A stretch of DNA of 64,000 nt from JAHFTY01 sp964584785. GTDB taxonomy: Bacteria > Acidobacteriota > Terriglobia > 20CM-2-55-15. The first letter of the stretch is position 1. Each line of letters begins with the position of its first letter. Location of the stretch: the NCBI GenBank assembly GCA_964584785.1, contig CAZPBY010000017.1, positions 44,951 through 108,950 of the forward strand, in the 5' to 3' direction. The notes below the pieces were generated by a model. The model worked only from the letters and a program-made list of their open reading frames with translations, did not search any database and had not been told where the DNA came from. A program made the position numbers and the translations under genes. Below, piece by piece: positions 34,478 through 43,118 of the stretch.

Positions 34478-35811
34478 ATCAACTGCCTTTGCTTCACAGC
34501 CAGGTACTGTGAAACGGCGTCGGCGCTGAAACGTTCGTTTTCGATGAGCGAAAACAAAATGCCGTGACGTCGAAGCGCCTTCCCTAATTGCGAGAGCTTA
34601 TGCCAGCGCAGATGACCTCCGAGATGCCGGTACAAGTCATCGACCGAACCGGGATTCGGATCGCTGAACATCACGGCAGTTCCGGGTTGACGGATCATGT
34701 GGACGACGACAAGGTGGAGCCTCCGCACCAATTCAATGTTCCTCACGAAGCTGTCGGCGAGTGCGGGATCGTCGAGCGAGGTCAGAAATATGATGAGCGC
34801 CCGGCGCCGCAGGCGAAGCCGGAGGAACGCGCAGACTTCGTCGAAATCGGGCGACACGGTCTTCGGCTGCAAGGTATAAAGGGCGTCGCGGCAAACGCCG
34901 TAGTGACTCTTGCCGTTTCGCGCCGGGACGTAAGCTTCCACTTTATCGGTAAAGCTGACGAGACCAAACAGATCTCCCTGCTGTTCCGCCGCCAGACCCA
35001 ACACCAGCGCCGCCGTAACGTACCGTTCGAGGATCGAACCCGGATTCGCCGAATCCACAGGCCTTCCGGAAAGGCGTGACGCATCGACAACGGCATAGAT
35101 TTCCTGCGTCCGCTCGATTTGAAAAACCTTTGTTATCGGCCTTGCACGCCGGGCCGTCGCTTTCCAGTGAATCTCGTCAAAACTGTCGCCGGACACGTAC
35201 TCCCGAAGTTTCTCGAAATCGCGTCCTTTGCCGACCTGGCGTTGCAGGTGCAGACCAAACGTTCCCCGTTTGAGAAACAGCGCAGCCAGGCTCTTCCGCT
35301 CCGTCAGCAGGTTGGGATAGACGCGAATCTCCGATTGCGTCGCAATCATCTTTCGCGCAAACCAAAACCCAAAAGGCGAATTGCTGCCGGCGTACACGGC
35401 ACCGATGCGGAAATTGCCGCGCACCGCGGGGACGCAGTTCCAGACGACTCGTGACCACTGCGAATCGCCGGGCAGCATGACGTCGAGTTCTTCGGTCTCC
35501 GGCCGGACAGCCGGCGGCAAATCCAAGGCTAGCCGCAGCGGATCCTTTCGCGGGCAATCGTTTCGAATGCGCAAATCAATTTTGCCGTCACGATCTTTCG
35601 ACAAACGCACGACCGGTGGAAGTTGAATCGCCAGTCCCGACAGGCGCCGTGGAGCGGAGATCGCATCGGCGATGACGACTCCGGCAAATCCGGCGATGAC
35701 AATAAAGCCGGCCGGAATGGCCCGCGGTACAACGCCTGCGAATAGCGCAGCCGGGACGACGATCATTGCGAACCAGAGTAAGAGCCTCGAACGCGGCACG
35801 ATCATCGGCAA
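34474..35811 (-). CDS. DUF58-domain membrane-anchored protein
   Basis: 445 aa. Two membrane helices at the N-terminus (about 8-48) precede an Ig-like segment and the DUF58 domain (about 185-330) with G-R-D-F-E-K-L-R-E-Y and the conserved D-E-I-H-W-K-A-T-A-R. A VWA-like C-terminal part follows. DUF58 proteins are the usual partners of MoxR ATPases. TTG at 35811 is 1 base beyond the MoxR stop; ATG 35805 is an alternative. The 3' end overlaps SpoIIM by 4 bases. Confidence 0.9.
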   Translation of the reverse strand: MPMIVPRSRLLLWFAMIVVPAALFAGVVPRAIPAGFIVIAGFAGVVIADAISAPRRLSGLAIQLPPVVRLSKDRDGKIDLRIRNDCPRKDPLRLALDLPPAVRPETEELDVMLPGDSQWSRVVWNCVPAVRGNFRIGAVYAGSNSPFGFWFARKMIATQSEIRVYPNLLTERKSLAALFLKRGTFGLHLQRQVGKGRDFEKLREYVSGDSFDEIHWKATARRARPITKVFQIERTQEIYAVVDASRLSGRPVDSANPGSILERYVTAALVLGLAAEQQGDLFGLVSFTDKVEAYVPARNGKSHYGVCRDALYTLQPKTVSPDFDEVCAFLRLRLRRRALIIFLTSLDDPALADSFVRNIELVRRLHLVVVHMIRQPGTAVMFSDPNPGSVDDLYRHLGGHLRWHKLSQLGKALRRHGILFSLIENERFSADAVSQYLAVKQRQLI

Positions 35812-35812
35812 C

Positions 35813-36772
35813 TCAACGTGGAACGGACACCTGTTGCAAAACCTGATCGATCACTTCGGCAACCGTCAAGCCTTCAATTTCAAATTCCGGCCGCAATATG
35901 ATCCGGTGCTCCAGGACCGGGATCGACATCGCCTTAATGTCGTCGGGTGTAACGAAATCGCGTCCGGCGATCGCCGCGTTTGCCCGCGACGCCATGATCA
36001 ACGATTGAGTGGCACGCGGTCCGGCGCCGACAAGGACGCTTTCGTGCTCACGGCTCGCGCGGACGACATCGACCAGATATCCGACCAGTTCCTCGCGCAT
36101 CACAACCAGGTTGAGCGCATCGCGGAGAGAGGCGAAGTCCTCGCTCCGCAACACCGGACGCACGGCGCCCGCGGCCAGCACGGTTTCCGGCGCATCCCTT
36201 GTCATGGTCCTGTTCGCCAGCGACAATTCTTCGTCGCGATTGGGAGTCTTCATGCTGATCTTCATCATGAAGCGGTCTTTTTGAGCTTCCGGGAGCGGGT
36301 ATGTGCCCTCGTACTCGATCGGATTCTGCGTGGCGAATACCGTGAAGTTCGGCGGCAGCGGATACGTCTCGCGATCTATCGTGACCACACGCTCCTGCAT
36401 CGCCTGGAGCAGCGCGGACTGCGTTTTCGCCGGCGCGCGATTGATTTCATCGGCCAGCAGGAACGATGTAAAGATCGGACCCTTGATCAACGAGAACTCG
36501 TTGCGCTGCAGATTGAAGATGTTTGTTCCGGTGATATCGGCCGGCATCAGGTCCGGCGTGAATTGAATGCGGGCGAAAGCGCAGCCCAGCACGTGCGCGA
36601 GCGTCCGGACCAGCAGCGTTTTCGCAACACCCGGCACTCCTTCGATCAACGCGTGATTGCCTGTGAAGATGGCGATGAGGGCCTTGTCGATGACGTCCAG
36701 TTGGCCGATGATGACCTTGCCCGTTTCGCTGCGCGCTTCCGAAAGAACTTCCTTCAGTCGATCCATGTTCAT
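35813..36772 (-). CDS. MoxR-family AAA+ ATPase
   Basis: 319 aa from the ATG at 36772, whose A-T-G-A overlap with the DUF4350 stop supports the start; the frame extends upstream inside that gene. Walker A G-V-P-G-V-A-K-T is at residues 45-52, Walker B L-L-A-D-E-I-N-R at about 105-112, then sensor 1 A-T-Q-N-P and sensor 2 in A-T-Q-S-L. MoxR ATPases act as chaperones that activate metalloenzymes or membrane complexes with VWA/DUF58 partners. The target is probably the product of the neighbouring genes or an envelope complex. Confidence 0.92.
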   Translation of the reverse strand: MNMDRLKEVLSEARSETGKVIIGQLDVIDKALIAIFTGNHALIEGVPGVAKTLLVRTLAHVLGCAFARIQFTPDLMPADITGTNIFNLQRNEFSLIKGPIFTSFLLADEINRAPAKTQSALLQAMQERVVTIDRETYPLPPNFTVFATQNPIEYEGTYPLPEAQKDRFMMKISMKTPNRDEELSLANRTMTRDAPETVLAAGAVRPVLRSEDFASLRDALNLVVMREELVGYLVDVVRASREHESVLVGAGPRATQSLIMASRANAAIAGRDFVTPDDIKAMSIPVLEHRIILRPEFEIEGLTVAEVIDQVLQQVSVPR

Positions 36773-37917
36773 TTGATTTGTGCTCGGAGGATTCGTGAGA
36801 CCTCCTGGTAGGCTCGAACGGGATTTCGATCTTTCTCTCGCAAACTGTTTTCGCGAGCGAATTCCGCCTCGGCTTCGCGAATCCGGCCCGCCGAATATCT
36901 GCCGTATTGCGCGGCTGATTTCTGCCACTCCGCGAAACAGGCATCGAGCACGTCGGACGTTCGAATGCTTCGCCGCAAAAGATTGTCGAAGCCTTCGGAC
37001 GCGCTCTTGCCGATTACAGCGGCGGCGCCGGTTTCTTCCGCGCGCGGCGGAACAAAGCTGAAAGAACTCTTCCAAATGAAAAGGGCCGACAAGACCAGCA
37101 GACTCACGAAGAATCCTTCCAGGCGGTATTTCCGCATCAACGTGGCGACGCCGGCCTGCTCGATCACACCCAGATGCGCCTCATCGAATACCACATTGCT
37201 CGCGGGACCGATCAGCCACGAAAGCAAGTCGGCGTGTCGATTTTTTTGCATCGCCTCGTTGCTCAAAAAGTAAGAGTCGGTGGCGATCACCAGCGTACCG
37301 TCGCCGATGGCGCGTTCGACCATGACCGGATCGGTGTTGCGCTTGTACACGCTGGTCCATTCGCCGCCGACATTCGACAAGAGTCCTGAGCTGTGCCACT
37401 CGAGCGTTTCGGGAACCGGCAGTCCGCCGTCGTTCCGAACAAGCACCGGCTTGTCGGAACCGTCCGGCCGTCTGTCGAGCGCGGCCGCTTTGAAATCGAC
37501 ATGCAACCGGTCGTGGACTGTCTGGAAGTCGAAGGTTTGCGGCCGCCGAGATCGGAAGGTTACGGGAGTCATTGTGATGACGAACCGGCCACCACGCGTG
37601 ACAAACTTTTCAATCTCGTCGAGTATCGCGGGCGACATGCGCTGCCATTCATCGACGGTGGCCGCCGCATGAATATACGTTGTGGCTCTGGCGTCCGGTA
37701 ATCGATCGGCTGTCGAGAAATCACGCGTCACCGCAACGCCCGGAAGTCTTCCCAGGCTTTCGAAGAGCGCCATGGTTCCCACCGGATCCGATCGGAGGGA
37801 GGAATACGGAGGATAAACATCTCCGACCTCAAACCGAAGATCGAACAGACGCACAACCCCGGCGGCGAGTGCCGAGATACACGCCAGCAGAAGGATCCGA
37901 GGAAAGTAGTTTTTCAT
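36769..37917 (-). CDS. DUF4350-domain membrane protein
   Basis: 382 aa. An N-terminal helix (about 5-26) is followed by the DUF4350 domain, a flavodoxin/GATase-like fold with Y-S-S-L-R-S-D-P, T-R-G-G-R-F-V-I-T-M and A-T-D-S-Y-F-L-S-N. A second membrane helix lies near 270 and a helical cytoplasmic tail follows. It overlaps the DUF4129 gene and the MoxR gene by 4 bases each. DUF4350 is usually encoded with DUF4129 and MoxR; its activity is unknown. Confidence 0.87.
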   Translation of the reverse strand: MKNYFPRILLLACISALAAGVVRLFDLRFEVGDVYPPYSSLRSDPVGTMALFESLGRLPGVAVTRDFSTADRLPDARATTYIHAAATVDEWQRMSPAILDEIEKFVTRGGRFVITMTPVTFRSRRPQTFDFQTVHDRLHVDFKAAALDRRPDGSDKPVLVRNDGGLPVPETLEWHSSGLLSNVGGEWTSVYKRNTDPVMVERAIGDGTLVIATDSYFLSNEAMQKNRHADLLSWLIGPASNVVFDEAHLGVIEQAGVATLMRKYRLEGFFVSLLVLSALFIWKSSFSFVPPRAEETGAAAVIGKSASEGFDNLLRRSIRTSDVLDACFAEWQKSAAQYGRYSAGRIREAEAEFARENSLREKDRNPVRAYQEVSRILRAQIK

Positions 37918-39524
37918 GCCGCGGATTTTATCCGGTCTACGTTAACAGCAAACTGTTCCACGATTTCCATGTCGACACTGTGAGAACCGTACCAGATGCC
38001 TTCAAAAACCGAGAGGTTTTCTCTGAACACGGCCACCAGATGCGGGATCGAATGGCCTCTTCGCGATAGTTCGGCTTCGTAATCGCGATTGGTTTTGTAA
38101 CGCGTAATGGCGATCAGGTTGTGCTGTGCCAGGTATGCGAGAGCCGAAAGATGAAAGGCTCGCATCGCCAGGCGATACTCGCGCTGTTCCAGCAGTTCGC
38201 GCGCGATTCTGGTCCAACTGTCGGCGGGCAACTGGTCCGCGGAGATCTCGTCGCTCCCGAGATCGGGTAGAACCATGGCGCTGGTTGCGACAACGACGGG
38301 CACCGCGGCATGTCGCGTCCGGCGCGTACGAACCACGACCACAATGAGCGCGAGTACGACCGCCGACAATAACAGCAGCGTCCAAAACGACGAGGTCCCA
38401 AAGCTTGCGCCGCCCACGCGGATCGGTCTGGCTTCAGGAACAAGGCCCCGGAAGAATTCCGTCAGCGCCCGGTAAACCGCTCGCAGACCGCTCTGAACCA
38501 GCGCCACCGCGGAATCGATGAATCTCGTCAGAATGCTTTTGTCCGAATCCGCCGGCTCGACCCCGTCGTGAGGCATTCGCCACGTATACCGCGATTGATG
38601 GATAACGTCGTTGATCTGACGATCCAATTCCACGGGCGAGACCTGTGTAAATGCCCACGAAGCTTGAAACGAGACCGCCAGCATCAAAAGCACCGCAATG
38701 CGCATCGTTCGCACGTGGGCTTTCAAGTCTTCTCCGGAGTTCAATGACGCTCCATAGAAGCAGCGAAGCGTGTAAAACGCTTTCAGGATCGGATCCATCA
38801 GCAGATACGTCAGCGCGCAAACGGTCACAAGGAAGGTCGAGTTCATCATCGAGAACGGGCTTCGACTGAACACGGTTTCGAAACCAAACAATGTCTTGAG
38901 GATCGTCGGAATCCCGAACACGACAATTGCGCAATCCGCAAAGACGCACAACCCGAAAGCGAGCGCGACGCCGAGTCCAACATGGTTTTGCAGCACCCAC
39001 AAAGACGTCTGCCTTCGGGCGCTTCGAAACAATTCCGACGGTGAGTGGGTTTCGACTCCAGCCAGGGCCGTCACCGATTGATAAAAGCCATAAGCCCAGG
39101 CAAACGGCACGACGAATATCAAAGCCAGCGGAATCGCAAACAGCCCCGGCGGTTGAATGATCGCCTGTATCAGGAAAACGCGCAGACCCTGACGAAACGT
39201 CCAGTGCGGCATGGGTTCGGCGGCGATCTGCGCCCGCAACCGGCTCGCAAACAAGGCCTGACAGAATTTCATCGAAAGAAACAGCAAGGACACCAGTAGA
39301 GACGCTTCAGCCAAATGATCCCGGGCAAATGGACTGTGGCTCATATCCGCCCAGAAATAGAGAAATGCGAGGATAAACGGAATAGTGCCGGCGTAGTACA
39401 CCGCCAGTGTGGAGGCTGAAGCGTCGCGCAGCAGATGCATCGACTCCTCGATCAAGTCGAGTCCGCTTCGACCGGCTTCCGCAGCGCGCCGACGGGTTAC
39501 GGGTTGAGCCAGGAACCTCGCCAT
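37914..39524 (-). CDS. Multi-pass membrane protein with DUF4129 domain
   Basis: 536 aa with six to eight hydrophobic helices. About 60 residues before the end is the DUF4129 region (W-x-x-I-A-R-E-L-L-E-Q-R-E-Y-R-L-A and I-T-R-Y-K-T-N-R-D-Y). In actinobacterial relatives DUF4129 is fused to transglutaminase-like domains or found beside DUF4350/MoxR. It is encoded between the B-box protein (28-base overlap) and DUF4350 (4-base overlap). Its N-terminal half matches no named family I can recognise. Confidence 0.8.
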   Translation of the reverse strand: MARFLAQPVTRRRAAEAGRSGLDLIEESMHLLRDASASTLAVYYAGTIPFILAFLYFWADMSHSPFARDHLAEASLLVSLLFLSMKFCQALFASRLRAQIAAEPMPHWTFRQGLRVFLIQAIIQPPGLFAIPLALIFVVPFAWAYGFYQSVTALAGVETHSPSELFRSARRQTSLWVLQNHVGLGVALAFGLCVFADCAIVVFGIPTILKTLFGFETVFSRSPFSMMNSTFLVTVCALTYLLMDPILKAFYTLRCFYGASLNSGEDLKAHVRTMRIAVLLMLAVSFQASWAFTQVSPVELDRQINDVIHQSRYTWRMPHDGVEPADSDKSILTRFIDSAVALVQSGLRAVYRALTEFFRGLVPEARPIRVGGASFGTSSFWTLLLLSAVVLALIVVVVRTRRTRHAAVPVVVATSAMVLPDLGSDEISADQLPADSWTRIARELLEQREYRLAMRAFHLSALAYLAQHNLIAITRYKTNRDYEAELSRRGHSIPHLVAVFRENLSVFEGIWYGSHSVDMEIVEQFAVNVDRIKSAA

Positions 39525-39820
39525 AGCATGTCTTTGTGAAACGAGTCCGGCAACCGGACCAGGATTTCACCCAAAAGGAAAAAGAAGAACCACGCAATCA
39601 GCAGGCTTGCCACCAGCTGCGCAACTCGGGCAAACCGCGTGAGCCGATGACGCGGGACGGACCGCCCATCCGTGAGGCCGCGCAAACATGCGGCACAAAC
39701 GACACGATCGTCGTGTTCGGTGACGCACTCGCGGCAGAAGAATCGTTTGCATTCGGGACATCGCGCCACTGCCTCTCGAGCGGCGTGATTGAAGCAACGC
39801 TGATGAATCACCGCGTTCAT
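39497..39820 (-). CDS. Small B-box zinc finger membrane protein
   Basis: 107 aa from the ATG at 39820 (A-T-G-A overlap with the upstream gene; the frame extends further but without sense). Residues 1-50 carry C-F-N-H, C-P-E-C, F-F-C-R-E-C and C-A-A-C, a B-box-like cluster of zinc ligands. One or two membrane helices follow (about 65-85). The same zinc motif occurs in the 194-aa protein two genes upstream, suggesting a common partner. Confidence 0.75.
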   Translation of the reverse strand: MNAVIHQRCFNHAAREAVARCPECKRFFCRECVTEHDDRVVCAACLRGLTDGRSVPRHRLTRFARVAQLVASLLIAWFFFFLLGEILVRLPDSFHKDMLWRGSWLNP

Positions 39821-40374
39821 ATTGGCTCCACAGTCGGCGAAGTTGCTCCGGAATGCGCCATTTCTCGCAGTCGCCGTTCCATGCTCTCCGGATCGATCGA
39901 ACCTTGCTCGGCACCGATCAATGGCCGGATACTCTCCAAAATGCGTTGCGTCCGCGGGATTCGAGTGAAGGACGGCAGCACGCCGGTTTGCACGGCAGTC
40001 TGGATTTGAACGTCGCATGTCGGACCCAGGGCTCTGTTGATCGCCAGCGCCGCAAGGACGCCGAACACGAAGATTGCCGCGGCGATGAATCCTGTATTGG
40101 ACGGGTTCGGGAAGACTTTCACCATGGTCGCAATTCCGCCGACCGCGAGCAGTATCAACACAGCGCTCCACGTTTCGCGGCGCGACGTTTTGCGGATCGT
40201 TATCGCTTGAATATCGCGAAAGTAGAAGCGTTTGTATTCCTCACGGAAATACGTCGCATTGATATTGAGAAGATGATCGGGACCGAGCCACACGCTCGAC
40301 CGCGAAACAGGTGTGAGCGTCAGGAAGCGGGGGCGCCGCCACCCGGTCAGCCGCTGATATTGCACGTCAGCCAC
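39817..40374 (-). CDS. Membrane protein with PH-like domain
   Basis: About 185 aa when started at the GTG at 40374 (GTG 40365 is an alternative; an earlier start would overlap the upstream gene by 80 bases). The N-terminal 65 residues show a PH-like pattern (L-N-I-N-A-T-Y-F-R-E-E-Y-K-R-F-Y-F-R-D-I) of the type found in bacterial membrane PH proteins. Two membrane helices follow (about 70-115) and then a soluble tail. It overlaps its neighbours by 8 and 4 bases. Confidence 0.65.
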   Translation of the reverse strand: MADVQYQRLTGWRRPRFLTLTPVSRSSVWLGPDHLLNINATYFREEYKRFYFRDIQAITIRKTSRRETWSAVLILLAVGGIATMVKVFPNPSNTGFIAAAIFVFGVLAALAINRALGPTCDVQIQTAVQTGVLPSFTRIPRTQRILESIRPLIGAEQGSIDPESMERRLREMAHSGATSPTVEPI

Positions 40375-40948
40375 GAAAGCTTGAACCCATGAAGTAAATG
40401 GCCACACTCCAGGCGGCGATTTGAACGACCGCCGCAACAATAGCAAGAACGAATCGGATTTTAGAACGCCGTACGATGCTCAGAGGCGCCTTCCAATAAC
40501 GAATCGCAACGAACAACGCCAGCGGCGCCGTTAAGAACGTGAGGAACCAGAACACCAGGGTAACCACGGGCAGGACGGCTAACGCAAAAGCAATGCTGTC
40601 GTAACTCGTCCGCTGATTTTCGAGAGCCTGGATTTTGCCTTTCGATTTGCCCACTTCCAAACAAGCCGGGCAGAAATGCTCGCCGTTCAGTTCGCAATCG
40701 CAGAGGCCACACAGAAAGCGTCCGCAACCATGGCATGGAAGAACAGCGCGCTTGGACGGGTGATAGAAACAGGTGGACTCGCCGTCCGTCATCGCGACTT
40801 CCGCGCCTGGTCCGGACGCGCCCTCTCTGAAAAGCGCGGGAAAGACGTCGATCCAAAGATAGCTGCCGCAGCGCCAGCATCGCTCGCCGTTCAGAATCGA
40901 ATCCAAACGCGACTCGCATTTCGGGCACTTTAAAGGTGAAACCATCAT
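40367..40948 (-). CDS. Zinc-ribbon plus B-box membrane protein
   Basis: About 193 aa; TTG 40951, ATG 40948 and ATG 40945 are possible starts directly behind the RDD stop. An N-terminal zinc ribbon (C-P-K-C ... C-W-R-C, residues 8-28) is followed by a B-box-like cluster (C-F-Y-H, C-H-G-C, C-G-L-C, C-P-A-C, about 60-98). Two or three membrane helices close the protein. Such treble-clef clusters mediate protein contacts; a scaffold role for the membrane complex is inference. Confidence 0.75.
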   Translation of the reverse strand: MMVSPLKCPKCESRLDSILNGERCWRCGSYLWIDVFPALFREGASGPGAEVAMTDGESTCFYHPSKRAVLPCHGCGRFLCGLCDCELNGEHFCPACLEVGKSKGKIQALENQRTSYDSIAFALAVLPVVTLVFWFLTFLTAPLALFVAIRYWKAPLSIVRRSKIRFVLAIVAAVVQIAAWSVAIYFMGSSFRG

Positions 40949-40951
40949 CAA

Positions 40952-41494
40952 CTATTTAATAATGACTCGAGTGTTGCAGATACGGTCGTGCAGACTGCGC
41001 TTTTCCGGATCGAAAGCCGCCATCAGGTAACCGATTCCCAACATGATACCGCTGAGCAACTTTGCAAAATAGCGAGCCAACGCGAGCACGTAGGAAACTT
41101 TGCCGCCCTCGGCGGTGATCACTTGCATGCTGCACATGGTTTTCCCAACGGTAGCTCCGTACTTGCCGATGAGAACGACTTCGTAAGCGATACCTGCCGC
41201 CGTGGGCAGCACGATCAAGCCCCACGCGCCGAGCGACACACCGATGAATTGCATCGAAATGTTGAATATACCGACGATGATGCTATCGATGAAGAGCGCC
41301 AGGAATCGCCGCCAGAACCCCGCGTATTCGAATGCGCGTTTGACTATTGTGGCGCCTTCAGCCAGCTTCTGCAGGAAGATGGGCTTGCATTGCGCGCAAA
41401 CATACGCGTTTCCGTGACGGATCATGTCCTCGACGGGAAACCTCACGCCGCACTCGACGCAATACGCGGTTGGTTGAGTAATCGTCGTTTCCAA
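40952..41494 (-). CDS. RDD-family protein with zinc-ribbon N-terminus
   Basis: 180 aa when started at the TTG at 41494, where GGAG lies 7 bases upstream; the longer ATG frame (41548) would overlap the amidase by 28 bases and lacks a site. A zinc ribbon C-V-E-C ... C-A-Q-C (about 12-35) precedes an RDD domain with F-W-R-R-F-L-A-L-F-I-D, G-A-T-V-G-K-T and R-S-L-H-D-R. It opens the ten-gene operon, 26 bases behind the amidase stop, and its stop abuts the next start. Confidence 0.8.
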   Translation of the reverse strand: METTITQPTAYCVECGVRFPVEDMIRHGNAYVCAQCKPIFLQKLAEGATIVKRAFEYAGFWRRFLALFIDSIIVGIFNISMQFIGVSLGAWGLIVLPTAAGIAYEVVLIGKYGATVGKTMCSMQVITAEGGKVSYVLALARYFAKLLSGIMLGIGYLMAAFDPEKRSLHDRICNTRVIIK

Positions 41495-41520
41495 AATCGA
41501 TCTCCAGGTTGTTGCCGGAC

Positions 41521-43002
41521 TCAGCCCGATATCGGTGGTTTCTGCCAACCGCCGGTCTTCGACTCCAGAAATTCACTCGCAGCCAACACTATATCTTCGC
41601 GCCACGGCTGGCCCACAATCTGCACGCCGATCGGCAAACCTTCCGGCGACGCACCCGCTCGAACAACCGCGGCGGGCCATCCTGTGCTGTTGTGGATACG
41701 CAGGTAGTCGGCTCCTGGTTTAGGCGGGTTATAGTTTGGGTCTCCGACGATCAGCTGCGCAGGTTTTCCCGCAGCCGGTGTAAGAACAACATCATAACTG
41801 CGCAGCCACTGCAGAAGTTTGCTGCGGGCGGCGTCCTGTTGTTCCAAAAGGTCCGTGAACATCGGCGTTGGAAGCGGGTCCAACGCGAAGAATCGATCAG
41901 TCAGAGCAGGAGACATGGTCTTCGAGCCCCATTTGGCGGACAGACGTTTGAGGTAAGCTCCCGCATCCGCGCCTTCGAGTTTCAAACGAATCTCTTCCAT
42001 CTGCATGGTGGCTTCCTTCGGAAAGTCTTCCTTTACCGAGCAGCCCGCATCCGCAAAATGTTTGGCCGCGCTCCGCACGATGTCTTTTGTTTCGCTTGTC
42101 GTCTCCGCGACGCCGTTGTCGACGTAGAACGCGACGCGAAGCTTTGACACGTCAACCGCCGCGGGATCTTTCCACGGCATGGGGAGGATTGCGGCGTCGT
42201 GCGAATCGGGCCCGGCGATGATCGGCAGAATGTATCCAAGGTCCTCGACTCGACGCGCGAGCGGTCCAAGCTGCTGCCACGAGTCGTAGACGCCGCCGAA
42301 GTCAACGATGTGGCCGGTCCGCGAAACGCGGCCCATCGTCGGTTTGATTCCGGCGATACCGTTGTTGTGCGCCGGATTGCGGATGCTGCCTCCCCAGTCC
42401 GATCCGATATCGAACGCCGCGCCGCCCGCTGCCACGATCGCTGCAGCGCCGCCGCTCGATCCGGCGGTGCTGCGGCTGAGGTCGTACGGATTTTTGGTGA
42501 TGCCGTAAATCAGATTCGCGGTCGTACCGATTCCCGTCACGCCGCCGCGCGCCAACGTGTATTCGGGTGTGTTTGTTTTCCCCAGGAGAATCGCACCGGC
42601 GGCGCGGGTTCGCACCACGACGGTCGCGTCCTTCGCCGGCACGTAATTCATCCTGCCAACGGTTCCGCCCGTGCTGACCACGCCCTGCGTGTCGATGGAA
42701 TCTTTGATCGTCATCGGAACGCCGTGCAGCGGTCCTTTCGTTCGGCCTTGAGCCAGCATCGCGTCAAGGTCGCGCGCCTCGGCAAGAGCACGATCGAAGC
42801 AGGTTTGAACGACCGCGTTGATCCTCGGATTCACTTTCTCGATTCGCGCAATATAAGCCCGCACAACTTCGGTTGAAGAGACGCGCTTGTCGCGAATGAG
42901 GCCGGCGAGGCGTTTCGCGGACATGAATATGAGGTCATCCGTGGAAGTCGCGGTTTGAGCTGGTTGAACGATGGATGTCAGGAATTCGCGTCGTGATGTC
43001 AT
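41521..43002 (-). CDS. Tat-exported amidase (amidase signature)
   Basis: 493 aa. A short twin-arginine-like N-terminus (T-S-R-R-E-F-L-T) precedes the amidase signature family. The catalytic triad is complete: Lys100 (T-I-K-D), cis-Ser182 (A-G-S-S-G-G) and nucleophile Ser206 (G-G-S-I-R-N-P). It hydrolyses an amide or ester. GGAG sits 8 bases before the ATG. It lies downstream of a same-length paralogue, with a type 1 palindrome between the two. The substrate is unknown, and the export signal argues against a GatA role. Confidence 0.9.
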   Translation of the reverse strand: MTSRREFLTSIVQPAQTATSTDDLIFMSAKRLAGLIRDKRVSSTEVVRAYIARIEKVNPRINAVVQTCFDRALAEARDLDAMLAQGRTKGPLHGVPMTIKDSIDTQGVVSTGGTVGRMNYVPAKDATVVVRTRAAGAILLGKTNTPEYTLARGGVTGIGTTANLIYGITKNPYDLSRSTAGSSGGAAAIVAAGGAAFDIGSDWGGSIRNPAHNNGIAGIKPTMGRVSRTGHIVDFGGVYDSWQQLGPLARRVEDLGYILPIIAGPDSHDAAILPMPWKDPAAVDVSKLRVAFYVDNGVAETTSETKDIVRSAAKHFADAGCSVKEDFPKEATMQMEEIRLKLEGADAGAYLKRLSAKWGSKTMSPALTDRFFALDPLPTPMFTDLLEQQDAARSKLLQWLRSYDVVLTPAAGKPAQLIVGDPNYNPPKPGADYLRIHNSTGWPAAVVRAGASPEGLPIGVQIVGQPWREDIVLAASEFLESKTGGWQKPPISG

Positions 43003-43027
43003 GATAAAACTCCATTACCGGTGATTG

Positions 43028-43114
43028 CGTCACGGAGCCCATCGCTGCGCTCCGGGTTCTGCACGTGACGGCGAAATTGTCAGAACCCGGAGCGCAGCGA
43101 CGGGCTTCGTGACG
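43028..43114. repeat. Type 1 palindrome, 19-base loop
   Basis: Arms 43028-43061 and 43081-43114 differ at two of 34 positions. It begins 25 bases upstream of the first amidase and ends 4 bases from the stop of the second. The loop is nearly the reverse complement of that at 44669-44688 on the other side of the second amidase gene. Confidence 0.93.
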
Positions 43115-43118
43115 TCAC

